Translations under genes and position numbers: made by a program | The notes under the pieces: generated by a model | Told to the model about the DNA's origin: nothing | What the model saw: only the letters and a program-made list of their open reading frames with translations | Database searches by the model: none | NCBI RefSeq assembly: GCF_900095885.1 | Contig: NZ_LT615367.1 | Location: 3,162,001 to 3,226,000 of the forward strand | Direction: 5' to 3' | DNA from: Dickeya aquatica | Lineage (GTDB): Bacteria; Pseudomonadota; Gammaproteobacteria; Enterobacterales; Enterobacteriaceae | Length of the DNA: 64,000 nt | Shown here: one piece after another, positions 9,521 to 16,581 of the stretch | How the letters are laid out: the number at the start of each line of letters is the position of its first letter | How positions within the stretch are numbered: position 1 is the first letter of the stretch

Positions 9521-9979
9521 ATGTCAGATATTAAGGTTAAATGCACACGATGCAGAAATCAGCATATGAAATCGGAGCGCAAATTAACGCCTGGCTATAT
9601 CTGCGGAATTGCCGCGTCCCACTCGGTATGCCCGCGCTGTAGCTGTAAAAGCTACTTAGATATGACGCCACAATTCGCATGGTGCTGGGCAAGCGGCTTA
9701 ATTGAAATCGGTGATGAATTACCGGCAGATAGACTGGATGGCTCCGGTGCTATTCAAATCGCTACTGGGCCTAAGTATGCATTACACGGTTTTCTCGACG
9801 TTGTTGCTCGTCATGGCAAAGGTGACAGCGCTGGAAAACTTCTGGTTCCCGGAGTGCCGGAAGCGTCGGACGGTGATGCTGCAATCGATGCGTTGCAAGC
9901 GTGGTTAGCGTGGTGTGAATCAAAAGGCGGCGCAAAGCTAGGCGGCATTCAAATGGTATTAGGCGGGAGGGTCGAATAA
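9521..9979 (+). CDS. Early phage protein with N-terminal zinc-binding cysteines
   Basis: 152 aa. The first 45 residues have paired cysteines CTRC ... CPRC (with another Cys two residues on), a likely zinc ribbon. The remainder is acidic and Ala/Gly-rich (EASDGDAAIDALQAWLAWCE). GAGG lies 8 bp before the ATG at 9521; the in-frame ATG at 9515 is too close to it. Function unknown; nucleic-acid binding is plausible. Confidence 0.65.
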   Translation: MSDIKVKCTRCRNQHMKSERKLTPGYICGIAASHSVCPRCSCKSYLDMTPQFAWCWASGLIEIGDELPADRLDGSGAIQIATGPKYALHGFLDVVARHGKGDSAGKLLVPGVPEASDGDAAIDALQAWLAWCESKGGAKLGGIQMVLGGRVE

Positions 9980-10302
9980 TGTCTATCTCTCATCTTGATA
10001 TCTCTGTCCGCTATAGCAGCGGTACATATATCGCCCGTAATAGCGGCAAAACCGCATCATGCACATACAGCCCGGATGTTGCAGTGAAAAACCTGGGCGC
10101 AAAGATTTTCAGCACAAAACAGCGGCTGATTATCACCGCATTACACCCGGTGTCGTACACAAAACCCGGCGTGTATCGCATCAGCCCCGACCCGTCTCAG
10201 ATGTGCCGCCAGTGCCGCTGTAACTGGTATGAGGCGTGTCAGCCCAGTTGCCACTGGGTCGAAGACGACCTGTGCAGCGCCTGTGCCGGGAGGGACAGCT
10301 AA
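9979..10302 (+). CDS. Small early phage protein with Cys-rich C-terminus
   Basis: 107 aa. The C-terminal third has CRQCRCNWYEAC ... CHWVEDDLCSAC, a regular spacing that suggests one or two zinc sites. Start and stop overlap its neighbours by one base (AATG and TAATG). The N-terminal half is beta-rich and not recognised. Part of the early operon. Confidence 0.7.
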   Translation: MSISHLDISVRYSSGTYIARNSGKTASCTYSPDVAVKNLGAKIFSTKQRLIITALHPVSYTKPGVYRISPDPSQMCRQCRCNWYEACQPSCHWVEDDLCSACAGRDS

Positions 10303-10517
10303 TGCCAATCGTCAACAATTGCCAATACTGGGACAACGGTGCATACCGCGTCTATTCGCTGAGTGACGGCTCCCGCGTCAATGAGCGCCCGGTATTACCG
10401 GGTAAATCACGTTGGGAATATTTCGATGCGCGCGGCTCCCGCATCTACAAGTCCGCTGTTCAGCGTGAAATGAAACGCGCCGTCGAGAAACATAAAAAAC
10501 TCTGGAGGGTGTCATGA
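10302..10517 (+). CDS. Small early phage protein, unknown
   Basis: 71 aa, starting at the ATG that overlaps the previous stop (TAATG). It is rich in Tyr, Arg and Trp, with a basic helical tail (SAVQREMKRAVEKHKKLW). No family recognised. It overlaps the next gene by 4 bp (ATGA). Confidence 0.65.
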   Translation: MPIVNNCQYWDNGAYRVYSLSDGSRVNERPVLPGKSRWEYFDARGSRIYKSAVQREMKRAVEKHKKLWRVS

Positions 10518-10981
10518 TGAAAAATAACCTTGCTCGCGTGCGCGCCAACCTGTTCCTCCTCGATGACTTTATTTGTCATAACCCTGAATTGGGTGATCGG
10601 TGGCTGGGTTTGCTGGCTGATTGTCGCGATGAAATCACGGTGCTGCGTGCGCAGAGCGACAATGTCGATCAGCGGGCGCGCTGTGTTGTTGATACTCATT
10701 CGGTCGAATGCCGCCTGACGCGCTTTGAGTCATTCGGCAATACGGCTGGCATCGGCCTGACGCTCAGGCATAACAACGGCAGCACGATGCTTGAGCAGCA
10801 TATCACACTGTCAAATGTTGGTGATGGCAGGTGGCAACCTACTATCGTGCTTGAGGATTTTCCAGGCGCAGAAACACCGGCTGGGGCGCTATATCAGTTG
10901 TCGGATTGGCTGTTGCGTTTGGGTCTGGCATCGCAAATTGACCTAGTGGTGGAATCGCGGCTGGAGGCGCTGACAGAGTGA
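10514..10981 (+). CDS. Early phage protein, unknown
   Basis: 155 aa, coupled to the previous gene by an ATGA overlap and preceded by GGAGGGTGTC. The C-terminal part (LRHNNGSTMLEQHITL, WLLRLGLASQIDLVVESRLEAL) looks globular and soluble. No family recognised. Confidence 0.65.
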   Translation: MMKNNLARVRANLFLLDDFICHNPELGDRWLGLLADCRDEITVLRAQSDNVDQRARCVVDTHSVECRLTRFESFGNTAGIGLTLRHNNGSTMLEQHITLSNVGDGRWQPTIVLEDFPGAETPAGALYQLSDWLLRLGLASQIDLVVESRLEALTE

Positions 10982-11097
10982 GAGATTTATTTATTGATGC
11001 GTTTTTGCTGGGCATGACCGTCGGGTTCGTCGCCGGTCTGCTGGTCGCAGAGTGGATGTATCGCCATGACATTCAAATACTAATGAGGCTCCAATGA
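10978..11097 (+). CDS. Small single-pass membrane protein
   Basis: 39 aa from a GTG at 10978 that overlaps the previous stop (GTGA), ending in an ATGA overlap with the next gene. The core LLGMTVGFVAGLLVAEWMY is one membrane helix. The tight overlaps on both sides argue that this short frame is real. Function unknown. Confidence 0.55.
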   Translation: MRDLFIDAFLLGMTVGFVAGLLVAEWMYRHDIQILMRLQ

Positions 11098-11453
11098 TTA
11101 TTCCACGCACGATAAAAATTGTGGCATTTGGCCCGGCGGCCCGTACCGACCTAGGTCAATGCATTTACGCCGGGCTGATCAGCGCTGGCCGCAAGGCTGC
11201 AAAGAAAGTCTGCATTTATCTGATTGTCGGCGCTGTAGCTATCCCCGCTGTCTCATGGCTGGCATTTAAGACTGGCCTGACGGGCGATGACACAGACGGT
11301 GTGGGTCGTTCTGGTTTGTCGCTGTATACCGATGCAGGAACGGGCTGCCAGTACATCAGTGCCGGAGGTTCTGGCATCACACCGCGTATGGATAAGGACG
11401 GCTACCAAATTTGTGATGACCGCCCGGTGCGGATGGCGGTGCGACATGACTAA
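11094..11453 (+). CDS. Phage membrane protein, unknown
   Basis: 119 aa with one clear transmembrane segment (CIYLIVGAVAIPAVSWLAF) after a basic N-terminal region. The C-terminal part is Gly/Asp-rich with two cysteines (GCQYI, QICDD) and would sit outside the cytoplasm if the positive-inside rule holds. It overlaps both neighbours. Not recognised. Confidence 0.65.
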   Translation: MIIPRTIKIVAFGPAARTDLGQCIYAGLISAGRKAAKKVCIYLIVGAVAIPAVSWLAFKTGLTGDDTDGVGRSGLSLYTDAGTGCQYISAGGSGITPRMDKDGYQICDDRPVRMAVRHD

Positions 11454-11682
11454 CCTCAACCAAAAACAGCAGGCAGCGGCGCGCAAGCGCCGCCAGCCAG
11501 TGAATAGCTCAATCACAAAGGAACAGTGGGCGAAGATTAAAACGGAGTTACAGAGCTATTTTTGCCACATTGAATTTAAATATAGCGACACGGTAATTTC
11601 CGTCTTACGTGTGCGTGACGGCGAAAGCCGCACTGTTCTGTCCGTCTATTTTGACGGGGAACAGCGCTTTTCGGGGGGATGA
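11446..11682 (+). CDS. Small early phage protein, unknown
   Basis: 78 aa from the ATG at 11446, overlapping the previous gene by 8 bp. It has a basic N-terminus (QKQQAAARKRRQPVN), then a mixed alpha/beta region (EQWAKIKTELQSYF ... TVLSVYFDGEQRF). It ends in an ATGA overlap with a following start at 11679. Function unknown. Confidence 0.6.
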   Translation: MTNLNQKQQAAARKRRQPVNSSITKEQWAKIKTELQSYFCHIEFKYSDTVISVLRVRDGESRTVLSVYFDGEQRFSGG

Positions 11683-11941
11683 AAAAACCGAGGCTTACAA
11701 CCCAATTACCCGTCTGTTCTGGTGTGAAAAGAAAAGACGTCTTTTCTCGGTGAGGCGTGTGGCACAACTCGAAAGGGCAATCGGAGAACGCAGAGCTAAG
11801 GAGTGCATTCCCGGTTTACATGATTCAGTTAGCTATTGGCTGCCGTTCTTCTCCAGCTCGACCAGCCTTATTCGTCAGTTCAAAAAAGCCGAGGGGTTGA
11901 CGTGGGTTAATAACGCTGGGGGTGTTGATGATGCGAGCTAA
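11679..11941 (+). pseudogene. Small phage gene, probably frameshifted, unknown
   Basis: An ATG at 11679 overlaps the previous stop (ATGA) and has a G6 run upstream, but its frame stops after 24 codons. The frame one base back is open to 11941 and reads like protein (RRVAQLERAIGERRAKECIPG ... FKKAEGLTWVNNAG), yet has no good start of its own. One missing base between 11679 and 11750 would join them into about 87 aa. Alternatively the second frame starts at 11609 inside the preceding gene. It has the same one-base-short pattern as other genes in this prophage, but the evidence is weaker. Confidence 0.4.
11730..11747. repeat. Perfect 18-bp palindrome
   Basis: AGAAAAGACGTCTTTTCT is its own reverse complement. 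It lies in the doubtful frame overlap upstream of gemA and mor. It could be a protein-binding site or chance. Confidence 0.4.
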
Positions 11942-12356
11942 ACCACAGGCGAATCGGGCGTTGATCGGCGCAGTAAAAGCGGGTCAGGCATACTTAAAAT
12001 GGGATGATGAAACGTACCGCGCTGTACTGGCGCGGTTAACCGGGAAATCATCCGCTACGCAATGCAGTATGCAGGAACTCGAAGCCGTTAAAGCGTACAT
12101 GCACACACACGGCTACCCGCGCCGCGCAAGGAATCATGGCCGCAAGCCTGGTGTGCCTGCCAGTAAAAGGGCCATCCTTAGCAAAGTTGAGGCGCTGCTA
12201 ACAGACGCGGGTCGACCATGGGCTTATGCGGAGACTATGGCGCAGCACATGTTTAATGTACGATATGTTGACTGGCTGGATATACAGCAATTAACGAAAC
12301 TCATGCAAGCGTTGATCATCGACGCCAAACGCCGTAAACCCAAGAACGGGGAATAA
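11928..12356 (+). CDS. gemA: GemA-like protein (DUF1018, Mu gp16)
   Basis: 142 aa from the ATG at 11928, after a G5 run. The N-terminal RALIGAVKAGQAYLKWDDETYRAVL and the central ARLTGKSSATQCS are the hallmark of the GemA/DUF1018 family. In Mu, GemA modulates host gene expression and DNA supercoiling during development. It lies directly before the mor-type activator, as in Mu-like phages. Confidence 0.85.
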   Translation: MMRAKPQANRALIGAVKAGQAYLKWDDETYRAVLARLTGKSSATQCSMQELEAVKAYMHTHGYPRRARNHGRKPGVPASKRAILSKVEALLTDAGRPWAYAETMAQHMFNVRYVDWLDIQQLTKLMQALIIDAKRRKPKNGE

Positions 12357-12358
12357 TC

Positions 12359-12793
12359 ATGGAACTGGAGCGCGTAGCCGGGCTGCTGCCCGATGTTGTC
12401 CTGCAAATTGCAGACTTGATTGGATTCCCGGCTACCGCCCGGTTGATTGAGCGATTCGGCGGAACAACCTTCCCGATTGGCAAAGGCATCCACGCGCTGG
12501 GTGCCGCCCGCGCCGAACTTCTGCGCGAAACTATCGGCGCTGAAAACGCGACGCTGTTGTCGAAGACCTTCGGCGGCGATATTGTTTATCTGCCGCGCTG
12601 CGCTGCCGCACTGCGTGAGCTGCGTAATCAGCGTTTTATGCACGATTTAAACCAGATGACCGAGGCGGGTATATCGATAACGATGGCGATGTCCCGGCTT
12701 TGCCCTGGATATGGATTTTCAGACCGTCTGGCGTGGGAACTGGTGCGCGAAAGCAAGAACCCGGTAACACATCAGCAGCAAAGTCTTTTTTGA
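12359..12793 (+). CDS. mor: Mor/C-family transcription activator
   Basis: 144 aa. The N-terminal part (LPDVVLQIADLIGFPATARLIERFGGTTFPIG) is the Mor dimerisation region. The C-terminal part (LNQMTEAGISITMAMSRLCPGYGFSDRLAWELV) takes the place of the helix-turn-helix. In Mu, Mor activates the middle promoter and its relative C activates the late promoters. Only one gene of this family is seen here, two genes before the lysis cassette, so it probably drives the late promoters directly. Candidate sites are the repeated CCACTGAACCCC motifs at 13339, 22003 and 33944. Confidence 0.85.
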   Translation: MELERVAGLLPDVVLQIADLIGFPATARLIERFGGTTFPIGKGIHALGAARAELLRETIGAENATLLSKTFGGDIVYLPRCAAALRELRNQRFMHDLNQMTEAGISITMAMSRLCPGYGFSDRLAWELVRESKNPVTHQQQSLF

Positions 12794-12802
12794 GGAAATT
12801 AT

Positions 12803-13330
12803 ATGAAATTTAAAACAATAGCTTTGGTGATTGCATTATCTGCTACGTCATTCGGAGTAGCAGCGGTGGATGGGTATAAAGGCGTGAAGTTTGGGTCTGA
12901 CGTAAAGACTGTTATTGCAGCAAAGTGGTGTAACCTGAAGAAATACGAAGAGAAAAAAATCAACGGAGTTGAAACTTACTACTGCCACGACTTCAAATTC
13001 TCAGGCTCGGATTCATTGGCTATGGTGCTATTTATTAATGGAAAATTCGAGCGTTTAGCAATCACACTGAACGATGGCATCAACCCTGTCGTTGCTGCCC
13101 TCGAAAAGAAGTATGGTCAGCCATCATCGTCATCAACGCCAGATGAAGCAAAGGCAGCGCTGGCAAATGGAGGAACTATCTATATCAGATATGATAATGA
13201 CACTATTTTTGTTGCTGGGCATCGAGATGCGTCGACGGGTAAAGATTTCAGTCAATTAATTTATACATCTCCGAACTTTGATCAGGCGATGGCAGCACAG
13301 CAGGCAAAAAACCTGGGAAATGATCTGTAG
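12803..13330 (+). CDS. Predicted secreted or periplasmic protein, phage cargo gene
   Basis: 175 aa with a clear signal peptide (MKFKTIALVIALSATSFGVAA, cleavage after the Ala). The mature part holds GYKGVKFGSDVKTV and a Cys pair (WCNLKKYEE ... YYCHDF) that could form a disulfide. The sequence looks more A+T-rich than its neighbours. It sits between the late activator and the lysis genes, where Mu has no counterpart, so it is a moron-type cargo gene. A late promoter motif follows its stop, so it is probably transcribed separately from lysis. Function unknown. Confidence 0.75.
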   Translation: MKFKTIALVIALSATSFGVAAVDGYKGVKFGSDVKTVIAAKWCNLKKYEEKKINGVETYYCHDFKFSGSDSLAMVLFINGKFERLAITLNDGINPVVAALEKKYGQPSSSSTPDEAKAALANGGTIYIRYDNDTIFVAGHRDASTGKDFSQLIYTSPNFDQAMAAQQAKNLGNDL

Positions 13331-13338
13331 CCCATAAA

Positions 13339-13364
13339 CCACTGAACCCCATCCAGTTATAAAA
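13339..13364 (+). promoter_or_regulatory. Putative late promoter of the lysis operon
   Basis: CCACTGAACCCCATC followed by CAGTTATAAAAA, which contains a -10-like TTATAA, lies 67 bp before the endolysin start. The same core occurs before the protease/scaffold gene and the gp46 gene. Confidence 0.65.
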
Positions 13365-13419
13365 ATCCTTCATCAATCAGACACTGACACCACTTTTTAC
13401 ACACAACAAAGCTGGTGTC

Positions 13420-14058
13420 ATGTCTTTAATCACAGTAGAGCAGTTCCAGCGCGCCGCCGGTGTTAAGGCCGAGATTGCCGGGAAATGGCATCAGCACATC
13501 GTCGCCGCGCTACAGCACTTCGATATCACTACCCCGCGCCGCATTGCCGCATTCATCGCTCAGACGGGCCACGAATCCGGTGGTTTCACTCGCATTGTCG
13601 AGTCGTTCAACTATTCCATTGCCGGTCTTGCCATTTTTTCTCAGCTAACCGCCGGACAGCGTGAAGCGCTGGGCCGCCATGCCGATGAGCGCAGCCTGCC
13701 CGCAGAGCGTCAGCGAGCCATCGCTAATCTTGCCTACGGCAACCGCATGGGTAACAAAGCCCCGGATGACGGCTGGAAATTCCGCGGCCGTGGCCTTATC
13801 CAACTCACCGGCCTTGATAATTATCTGGCCTGTGGCCGCGCCCTCGGCATTGACCTGATCACCTCCCCGGAACTGCTGGAATCCCCGCAATACGCTGCGC
13901 TGTCTGCGGGTTGGTTCTGGTCTGAAAACAAGCTGAATTCGCTGGCTGATATCGGCGACATCGTGAAAATCACCCGCCGTATTAATGCAGGTATGGCCGG
14001 GCTGGCTGAGCGTCAGGCGCTGTATAAACAGGCGCTCCGCGCACTGGGGGCCGCATGA
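13420..14058 (+). CDS. Endolysin, glycoside hydrolase family 19
   Basis: 212 aa with a GH19 chitinase/lysozyme-like fold. QTGHESGGF carries the likely catalytic glutamate, and KFRGRGLIQLTG is the conserved GH19 substrate-binding loop. It would cut peptidoglycan to release phage. There is no signal peptide, so it needs a holin; a small membrane protein gene follows with a 4-bp overlap. It is the first gene after the putative late promoter. Confidence 0.92.
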   Translation: MSLITVEQFQRAAGVKAEIAGKWHQHIVAALQHFDITTPRRIAAFIAQTGHESGGFTRIVESFNYSIAGLAIFSQLTAGQREALGRHADERSLPAERQRAIANLAYGNRMGNKAPDDGWKFRGRGLIQLTGLDNYLACGRALGIDLITSPELLESPQYAALSAGWFWSENKLNSLADIGDIVKITRRINAGMAGLAERQALYKQALRALGAA

Positions 14059-14309
14059 AACTCAGCGACCTTGTCACTAATCCGAAATCCGGCCGTCTTT
14101 CCACGTCCGACACCATCGTTTTCATCGCGTTCCTGGCGACGACCGGTGTGCTGCTGTTCTGCACGTACACAGGCAATCTCACCGAGTGGCTGTTTATGGC
14201 GTATCTCGCCGCCTGGGTAACGCAGTCGCAAGCCTCTAAATATCACGCCATCAAACGTGACCAGACCCAGACCACGCAAACCGGAACAGACAAAGGAGGC
14301 CAACAGTGA
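14055..14309 (+). CDS. Holin-like small membrane protein
   Basis: 84 aa with two hydrophobic segments (TIVFIAFLATTGVLLFCTY and WLFMAYLAAWV) and a charged, Gln/Thr-rich tail. Size, topology and position between endolysin and spanins suggest a holin, or the DUF2644 family found in Mu-like phages. Overlaps both neighbours by 4 bp. Confidence 0.7.
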   Translation: MKLSDLVTNPKSGRLSTSDTIVFIAFLATTGVLLFCTYTGNLTEWLFMAYLAAWVTQSQASKYHAIKRDQTQTTQTGTDKGGQQ

Positions 14310-14935
14310 ATACCGCCATTCTCCAGTTCTTGCGCGTTGCCTGGCTACCGCTGGTGTTTATCGTCGCTGCCGCCGGTGTTGCCTACAACGTCGGGGAGAC
14401 GTCAGGACGCAACGCGGGCGTAGCATCGCAGCGCGATGAAAACCAGCAACTGACCCTAAAAAACGAGCAACTGGCGGCACAAGTGCTGGCCGCCGAACAG
14501 GAAAAACGTCAGGCCGCAGAGCTTCAGGTCGCTGCACTGCAACAGGCGCAGGCAGACGCGACGGCGCAGCGCGTCCGTGCGGATGAACTGGCAGTTGAGC
14601 TGCTGGACGTGAAAACGGAACTGACGAAAACGACGCAAAAACTGAAAGAGGGGATCGACCGTGCAGTTAAAAATGATTCTAACGCTTTTACCGGCATTGG
14701 CCCTGACAGCCTGCGGCTCTACCGCGCCAGTCTTGGCTACGCCGACGACACAGTCGGTATGTCCGACGCCCCCGGCCGAGCTGCTGTACATCCCACCGAT
14801 GCCGCCCGCCCCGGACGCGGACTCTCCCCCGCAGGGCTTTTGAACCACGCGGCCGACTATGGGGCATGGTGCCTGACCTTGCGCGGGCAACTGGAAAAAC
14901 TAAACGCCTATTACAAAGGGGGCAAGGACAAATGA
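14306..14935 (+). CDS. Rz-like inner-membrane spanin
   Basis: 209 aa with an N-terminal membrane anchor (AWLPLVFIVAAAGVAYNVG) and then a long Gln/Ala/Glu-rich coiled coil (about residues 45-130). This is the plan of an i-spanin, which joins an outer-membrane lipoprotein partner to fuse the membranes in the last lysis step. The partner (Rz1-like) is encoded in another frame inside this gene at 14661-14843. Confidence 0.8.
   Translation: MNTAILQFLRVAWLPLVFIVAAAGVAYNVGETSGRNAGVASQRDENQQLTLKNEQLAAQVLAAEQEKRQAAELQVAALQQAQADATAQRVRADELAVELLDVKTELTKTTQKLKEGIDRAVKNDSNAFTGIGPDSLRLYRASLGYADDTVGMSDAPGRAAVHPTDAARPGRGLSPAGLLNHAADYGAWCLTLRGQLEKLNAYYKGGKDK
14661..14843 (+). CDS. Rz1-like outer-membrane spanin lipoprotein, embedded gene
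   Basis: 60 aa read in a different frame wholly inside the Rz-like gene. The signal peptide ends in the lipobox LTAC (Cys at residue 18). The mature part is short and Pro-rich (CPTPPAELLYIPPMPPAPD), as in lambda Rz1. Nested Rz/Rz1 pairs are well known in phages. Confidence 0.8.
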   Translation: MQLKMILTLLPALALTACGSTAPVLATPTTQSVCPTPPAELLYIPPMPPAPDADSPPQGF

Positions 14936-15174
14936 CCCCGGAATGGGTTTTGGGTGTAGCGATGACGCTGATATCAGCACTATTTGGGCTGGTCGTTCGC
15001 GGACTGAGCGATGCGCTGAAATCGCTCCGGGCTGATGTTGAACGCATCAAAACGGACTATCAGCGCCGTGACGACGCCCGGCGCGATCACGAGTCTGTAA
15101 TGGATACGTTGCGCGATTTGAAGAGCACTATCGATCGGATTGATAACAAACTGGACAGGAAGGCAGATAAATGA
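14932..15174 (+). CDS. DUF2730-like membrane/coiled-coil protein
   Basis: 80 aa with an N-terminal hydrophobic helix (WVLGVAMTLISALFGLVVRG) and a charged coiled coil (LKSLRADVERIKTDY ... TIDRIDNKL). It resembles the DUF2730 proteins in the Mu gp25/gp26 position. Overlaps both neighbours by 4 bp. Role unknown; the neighbourhood links lysis to packaging genes. Confidence 0.65.
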   Translation: MTPEWVLGVAMTLISALFGLVVRGLSDALKSLRADVERIKTDYQRRDDARRDHESVMDTLRDLKSTIDRIDNKLDRKADK

Positions 15175-15460
15175 AGGCACGACAAAAGCGCCGCGTGCGT
15201 CGCGTAGCAACAGTAACGGCTGCTGATTCGGCGGCTCTGAGCAATATCTCGAAACGGCTGGATGCGTTGCAAATCCCGGCCCCGGCTATTGACGGGCTGG
15301 CAGATATCTCTGCGCAACTGACCCGGATTGAGCATCGCATGGACACTATCGAATCCGCTGCTGTTCGGCGCGGTGCAATTGCCGGTGTGTGGCGGGTGGT
15401 GTTGCAGGTGGCCTGATTACAACGGCAATTTTGCTAATCAAAGCGAGACTGGGACTCTGA
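15171..15460 (+). pseudogene. Gp26-like coiled-coil/membrane protein, frameshifted near its end
   Basis: The first 72 codons encode a basic N-terminus and a coiled coil (ALSNISKRLDAL ... LTRIEHRMDTIESAAVRRGAIAG). The frame then runs to a stop at 15416 with VWRVVLQVA. One base back, the reading continues as VAGGVAGGLITTAILLIKAR, an obvious Gly/Ala-rich membrane helix. It ends at 15460 in a TGATG overlap with the next gene. Restoring one G near 15385-15391 joins them as GAIAGGVAGGVAGG. The deletion therefore removes the C-terminal membrane segment. Confidence 0.8.
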
Positions 15461-15960
15461 TGGCGCACCCGCAGGAAGTCAAAGACAAGCTGCGCCGGGC
15501 TTATATTTTCGGCCAGATGTCGCTTGAAATCGCAGCGGCACAGTCTGGCGTCGCGTTCGGCACAGCACGGCGCTGGAAAAAAGACGCGCAAGACGCTGGC
15601 GACGACTGGGACAAGCTGCGGGCGGCACATGTCATGGCGGGCGGTGGTCTGGAGGATATCGGCCGTGCGGTATTAACCGGGCTGGTAACGCAGTACCAGA
15701 CCACGCTGGAAATGCTTAACGGCGCGGCAGATATCCCGCCGCAGGCTCGTGTTGAGCTGCTGGCAAGCCTTGCTGATGCGTTTAACAAAGCGACGTCGGC
15801 AAGTAAAAAGATTCTGCCTGAAACAAGCGAGCTGTCTGTTGCGCTTGAGGTTATCCAGTTGCTGTCGACCTTTATCCGGGAAAAACATTCAAAACACCTG
15901 GAGGCGTTCGTCAGCATTCTTAATGGGTTCGGTGAAGAAATAGGGAAACGTTATGGCTGA
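15460..15960 (+). CDS. DUF1804 protein (Mu gp27), likely small terminase
   Basis: 166 aa. The N-terminal half is a helix-turn-helix (VKDKLRRAYIFGQMSLEIAAAQSGVAFGTARRWKKDA), as in DUF1804/Mu gp27, which precedes the large terminase. It presumably recognises phage DNA for packaging. The ATG at 15460 overlaps the restored stop of the previous gene (TGATG). Confidence 0.85.
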   Translation: MAHPQEVKDKLRRAYIFGQMSLEIAAAQSGVAFGTARRWKKDAQDAGDDWDKLRAAHVMAGGGLEDIGRAVLTGLVTQYQTTLEMLNGAADIPPQARVELLASLADAFNKATSASKKILPETSELSVALEVIQLLSTFIREKHSKHLEAFVSILNGFGEEIGKRYG

Positions 15961-16156
15961 CAAAATCATTAGCATCAACCAGCAAAATTCTGTCATGGCC
16001 AGCAGCATCACCCGTATCGAAGTGGGTGCTTATGATGATGTGTTTGTTTGGGCTGACGGCGAGAAACTTGTGCTAGATCGTGGCTACAACGAGCGGCCCT
16101 ATGCTGCGAAACAACGCATCACTGACGAGATTAACGCGGCGTTAAGCGGGGATTAA
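15953..16156 (+). CDS. Small phage protein, unknown
   Basis: 67 aa, overlapping the end of the DUF1804 gene by 8 bp. It reads as a compact protein (ITRIEVGAYDDVFVWADGEKLVL) with no recognised motif. It belongs to an accessory pocket between the two terminase genes. Confidence 0.6.
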   Translation: MADKIISINQQNSVMASSITRIEVGAYDDVFVWADGEKLVLDRGYNERPYAAKQRITDEINAALSGD

Positions 16157-16294
16157 ATGATGATTAAAGAAAATAGATCTTCTGTGAATTTGTCTACTGC
16201 TGATGAGCAAAAGGACGGCAGTTGTACGGTTTGGTCTGATGAGATGAAAGTAGTTCTTCATCATCTGGTTGATCAGGGGATGCCGAGGGTCTGA
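16157..16294 (+). CDS. Very small phage protein, unknown
   Basis: 45 aa. The ATG follows directly on the previous stop (TAAATGATG). The sequence is polar at the start and ends HHLVDQGMPRV. No motif is recognised. Its only support is the abutting start and lack of other coding in the gap. Confidence 0.4.
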   Translation: MMIKENRSSVNLSTADEQKDGSCTVWSDEMKVVLHHLVDQGMPRV

Positions 16295-16323
16295 TTGATA
16301 CCCTCGGTAATAGTCAAAATGCA

Positions 16324-16514
16324 TTAGAGACGAACACCTAATGCTTTGGCTAGACGATGAATCAGACTAGGTGTGTTTTCGTAGTCTGTTACGCCAACAA
16401 CGGTGCCGCAAGATGAACACTGAATGAACATCATCTTAAACGGGCGTTGCGAATTTCTTTCTCAACCATTTCAAACTGGTGCTCCTCGCATTTAGGGCAT
16501 CGAGATACGGCCAT
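16324..16514 (-). pseudogene. Zinc-ribbon phage protein on the opposite strand, frameshifted
   Basis: Read leftward from the ATG at 16514 (AAGGAG 7 bp upstream): MAVSRCPKCEEHQFEMVEKE, then a stop at codon 28. One base back the reading continues KMMFIQCSSCGTVVGVTDYE to a stop at 16324. Restoring one T or C at the CGTTTAAG junction (about 16435-16440) gives 63 aa with CPKC and CSSC, a complete four-cysteine zinc ribbon. It runs against the late operon, so it is an independently acquired gene. The present form lacks half its metal site. Confidence 0.8.
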
Positions 16515-16581
16515 TAAGACTCCTTAAAATTTATCGGTGGCTTCGGAAAGATATCAAATAAACCTCATTTTATGTAGGTGA

